In this document: piece after piece, positions 12,330 through 14,210 of the stretch
How positions within the stretch are numbered: position 1 is the stretch's first letter
Layout of the letters: every line of letters starts with the position of its first letter
Source: Candidatus Borrarchaeota archaeon
GTDB lineage: Archaea; Asgardarchaeota; Sifarchaeia; Borrarchaeales; Borrarchaeaceae
Length of the DNA: 14,210 nt
Direction of reading: 5' to 3'
NCBI GenBank assembly: GCA_016840645.1
Contig: JAEORY010000050.1
Span: 1 to 14,210, forward strand
Notes under the pieces: model-generated
Seen by the model: only the letters and a program-made list of their open reading frames with translations
What the model was told of the DNA's origin: nothing
Databases searched by the model: none
Made by a program: the position numbers and the translations under genes

Positions 12330-13450
12330 TTTATTTCATTCCCCCATACATCCCAACCTTCTACTTTTTGTCTTGCAAATAATTCTATTCTTGGAATATC
12401 ACCACAAAGTTCTACAATTTTATCTCTAACACAATCAGGCTTCTTGCTGTGTTCTTCTATTGGTGTATCAATAACTTGAGATATGCTTGCAGATTGTCTT
12501 ATAGGATGACCTTTAACACCAATTAAACATAATTCAGAGTTACTTCGTGTCCAATTACCCAAACCAAAAAACCAACCATCTCCTTTCTTCTGTCTTTTAA
12601 CCCAATTAAAACCAACAGTGGCATATCTAAAACCCCATGCTTCCATAATTGAGAAAACTTCTGGAAGTATTGGGAAAGTAACCCACATAAATAAAATACA
12701 ATCATCATCTGCAAGTTTAGAAACAGGAAGATTTTTTATTTCTTCTATCTCCATATTGGGATAATGAATTGATTGATTTTTATTTCCACCAGCAAAATAC
12801 TTCCATGGTGGGTCTGCAAGAATAATTTTATACTTCTTTTCTGTTGCTTCAAGTTTAGGAGCATCTTTTACAGATTCTAAAGCCTTCTGTCTTTTTTCTT
12901 GTGCTTTAAGATTTTGATAAACTTTGTTTATAGATAGTTCTTTATTCCCTGAACGAAGTTTAGATTTAGTTTCTTCATCTGCGTTGTCACGAATGAATTT
13001 AACCTTATCTACTGTTCCATGACTTACTTTAGACACTTCTGCAATCTTCTCACGAACACGCCCCATATTACTTTGTGCCAATTCTGGCACTAAGTCTGTT
13101 CGTTTACCTTGATTTTCCTTAGCAATCGGCTTCAGTATATCTTCCTTCCTTAAATTCAATTCAACCCTTGCATAATCTGGAATATTTCTCCTTCCTAATT
13201 GGTTATCAATCATCCAAAGAATTACAGAATTTTTATCAGCAAATTCTTTTTCTTGAATCTTAAACGGAATATTATGTTTAGTGCAAACAGAATATCTATT
13301 ATGTCCATCAACAATAGTATTATTCCAAGTAACTATTCTTTCATTATCACGCCAACCTTCGTTTAAAAGATTATTCTCAAGTTGTTTAATTTCGTCCTCT
13401 GCTAAAGGAGGAATAAGTTCTTTTAGTTCTTTATCAATTTTTAAATTCAT
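12326..13450 (-). CDS. ParB-like/MT-A70-type adenine-N6 DNA methyltransferase
   Basis: This is a 374-residue protein. ATG 13450 is chosen over the upstream TTG at 13465 because it forms ATGA with the preceding stop and has GGAGGT 7 nt upstream. The N-terminal ParB/sulfiredoxin-like domain (about 1-110) has the IVDGHNRY motif (46-53) and the RNIPDYARVELNLR motif seen in phage ParB-like proteins. A helical HTH-like linker (about 110-195) follows. The MT-A70-like methyltransferase begins at KYKIILADPPWKY, with the DPPW catalytic motif at 213-216, MWVTFPILPEVF, and the C-terminal block HSKKPDCVRDKIVEL...IELFAR typical of the family. Predicted activity is S-adenosylmethionine-dependent methylation of adenine N6 in DNA. 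Adjacent to a putative nuclease it suggests a restriction-modification-like pair; solitary phage-type methylation is the alternative. Confidence 0.9.
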   Translation of the reverse strand: MNLKIDKELKELIPPLAEDEIKQLENNLLNEGWRDNERIVTWNNTIVDGHNRYSVCTKHNIPFKIQEKEFADKNSVILWMIDNQLGRRNIPDYARVELNLRKEDILKPIAKENQGKRTDLVPELAQSNMGRVREKIAEVSKVSHGTVDKVKFIRDNADEETKSKLRSGNKELSINKVYQNLKAQEKRQKALESVKDAPKLEATEKKYKIILADPPWKYFAGGNKNQSIHYPNMEIEEIKNLPVSKLADDDCILFMWVTFPILPEVFSIMEAWGFRYATVGFNWVKRQKKGDGWFFGLGNWTRSNSELCLIGVKGHPIRQSASISQVIDTPIEEHSKKPDCVRDKIVELCGDIPRIELFARQKVEGWDVWGNEIK

Positions 13451-14010
13451 TTCTTCCACCTCCAAAATTCAACAGCATCTTTTTCAATAACTTCTTCAGG
13501 AATAACTTTGTTTAAAGTGAGTTGGAAGTTTCCATTCGGATATTCTGTTGCTAACCATAAGTTTTCATGTTTATCAAATTCACTTTTCCATTTTTCAGTT
13601 TTGAAAGGAATTAAACTATAAAAAACACATTCAATAATATCTTCTCCTTTATTGTCTAATGTTCCATGAAAAATATATTCTGCTGTTGTAGTATAAATCC
13701 ATCCTTCTTTTGCATAAAGATGATTTCTTGTTTCTTTATCTTGTTTATCATAAACATGAGAAACAATCTCCATTATCCAACCTTTACCATAAGAAGAATT
13801 TTTTCTTGTTTTTAATTCAACAGAATATCTTCTCCCTTTTGCTGTTTTTATTGTTATGTCTGTTCCAAAAGATTTTTGTGTTTCAATATTATCTTTCCAA
13901 GATATTTCTATATCATCACCAAATTTTTGTTTGAAAACTTTTATCCAGTTTTCTCTCAATTTGTCGTTGTTAGAGTTGTTCAAATCCTGTTCAAAGTTTC
14001 TTATTTCCAT
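13447..14010 (-). CDS. Putative PD-(D/E)XK nuclease, methyltransferase partner
   Basis: This is a 187-residue protein, first gene of the operon. ATG 14010 lies 26 nt after a TATA box, so translation is probably leaderless. FGTDITIKTAKGRRYSVELK contains Asp51 and, 13 residues later, Glu65-x-Lys67, matching the PD-(D/E)XK nuclease core in its usual beta-hairpin setting; basic residues (KTRKNSSYGKG) follow. The middle (EGWIYTTTAEYIFHGTLDN) and C-terminus (GNFQLTLNKVIPEEVIEKDA) are compact alpha/beta. No specific restriction-enzyme family is recognised. It overlaps the methyltransferase by 4 nt, so the two proteins are made together. Restriction endonuclease is the favoured reading; a nickase or a non-catalytic partner cannot be excluded. 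Confidence 0.65.
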   Translation of the reverse strand: MEIRNFEQDLNNSNNDKLRENWIKVFKQKFGDDIEISWKDNIETQKSFGTDITIKTAKGRRYSVELKTRKNSSYGKGWIMEIVSHVYDKQDKETRNHLYAKEGWIYTTTAEYIFHGTLDNKGEDIIECVFYSLIPFKTEKWKSEFDKHENLWLATEYPNGNFQLTLNKVIPEEVIEKDAVEFWRWKK

Positions 14011-14036
14011 TTTGTAATATAATAAACCACCACCAC

Positions 14037-14044
14037 TATATAAA
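14037..14044 (-). promoter_or_regulatory. Archaeal TATA box for the six-gene operon
   Basis: On the minus strand TTTATATA is preceded by the purine-rich stretch CCAAAAGA (BRE-like). Its end is 26 nt from the ATG at 14010, the spacing expected for transcription starting at or next to the start codon. No Shine-Dalgarno is present before that ATG, in agreement with a leaderless mRNA. Confidence 0.75.
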
Positions 14045-14076
14045 TCTTTTGGTAGTGAGTTGCTCCCTGCTAACGA

Positions 14077-14090
14077 GGGGGTTTTTGAAA
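14077..14090 (+). repeat. 14-bp inverted boundary repeat, right copy
   Basis: GGGGGTTTTTGAAA is the exact inverted partner of 12181-12194. It is followed by TTGCCGATAATAT; the left copy carries CCGATAATAT too, after about 30 extra bases. Confidence 0.75.
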
Positions 14091-14093
14091 TTG

Positions 14094-14197
14094 CCGATAA
14101 TATTGGGGTTTGGAGAAGTCAAAATCACCATTTCCATTCCCTCCTTTGTGATTTTGATTTGGGTGTAGGCGTAGCCGAAACCTCTAAACCCATATTA
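14094..14197. repeat. Three-way-junction palindrome, copy B
   Basis: The closing stem is TAATAT..GGGTTT (14098-14111) with AAACCCATATTA (14186-14197). It encloses a perfect 10-bp stem TCAAAATCAC/GTGATTTTGA (14119-14128 with 14148-14157) and a hairpin GGT-GTA-GGC-GTA-GCC-GAA-ACC (14162-14182). The 19-nt loop of the 10-bp stem, on the minus strand, contains AAAGGAGGG and two ATG codons. Small minus-strand frames with Shine-Dalgarno signals run through it (22 residues from 14193; 33 residues from 14137 to 14036), and a plus-strand frame is open to the right edge. None is confident as a gene. Confidence 0.75.
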
Positions 14198-14210
14198 AAC
14201 TCCTTTGGCT

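Noticed and set aside
12046..14197. Integron attC-like sites at the palindromes
   Set aside because: Some arms contain TTAACGC/GCGTTAA, which recalls attC core sites, but the paired RYYYAAC/GTTRRRY layout with extrahelical bases is not met and no integron integrase is in the window.

Overview
The window looks archaeal and accessory. Start sites carry GGAGG-type ribosome binding sites, genes are tightly overlapped (ATGA and TAATG junctions), and one clear TATA box sits 26 nt upstream of a start codon, which fits a leaderless archaeal transcript. Base composition is AT-rich. The protein styles (signal peptide plus Ig-like or LamG ectodomain plus C-terminal membrane helices, NVGIGTT repeats, GLUG repeats, very small membrane proteins) suggest a virus, provirus or related mobile element of a DPANN-type archaeon. 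That host assignment is inference; no rRNA, tRNA or replication gene is present to confirm it.

Region 1 (1-9265, + strand) is one long run of co-oriented genes that reads as a structural or surface cassette. It holds an incomplete fibre-like protein with NVGIGTT repeats, a secreted GLUG-repeat protein, small proteins, an Ig-like protein with three C-terminal membrane helices, a four-helix membrane protein, an 836-residue LamG protein anchored by C-terminal helices, and two more membrane proteins. Then come two paralogous small two-helix proteins (90 and 175 aa) that look like coat proteins, a Lys-rich basic protein, and a 17-residue polybasic peptide. Small two-helix coat proteins, a basic nucleoprotein-like gene and a LamG adhesin recall spindle-shaped archaeal viruses (fusellovirus VP1/VP3/VP2; LamG proteins of Thermococcales virus PAV1). 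No packaging ATPase is visible.

Region 2 (9240-11001, - strand) is a compact operon that converges on region 1. It encodes a coiled-coil protein, a 49-aa protein, small membrane proteins, a membrane-anchored HExxH putative metalloprotease, a Cys-containing membrane protein and a winged-helix regulator.

Region 3 (11002-11543) is a highly structured stretch of nested palindromes leading into a 51-aa membrane protein, whose Shine-Dalgarno sits in the loop of a perfect hairpin. An opposing 48-aa membrane protein overlaps its 3' end.

Region 4 (11396-14044, - strand) is a six-gene operon driven from the TATA box at 14037-14044. Its genes are a putative PD-(D/E)XK nuclease, a ParB-like/MT-A70 adenine methyltransferase, a zinc ribbon, a 58-aa protein whose gene consists largely of palindromes, a winged-helix protein, and the 48-aa membrane protein. 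The nuclease-methyltransferase-zinc ribbon part is bounded by an inverted pair of identical 14-bp repeats, each attached to a three-way-junction palindrome. This suggests a restriction-modification-like cassette moved or bracketed by an undescribed palindromic repeat family. The right edge (14091-14210) holds the outer copy of that element.
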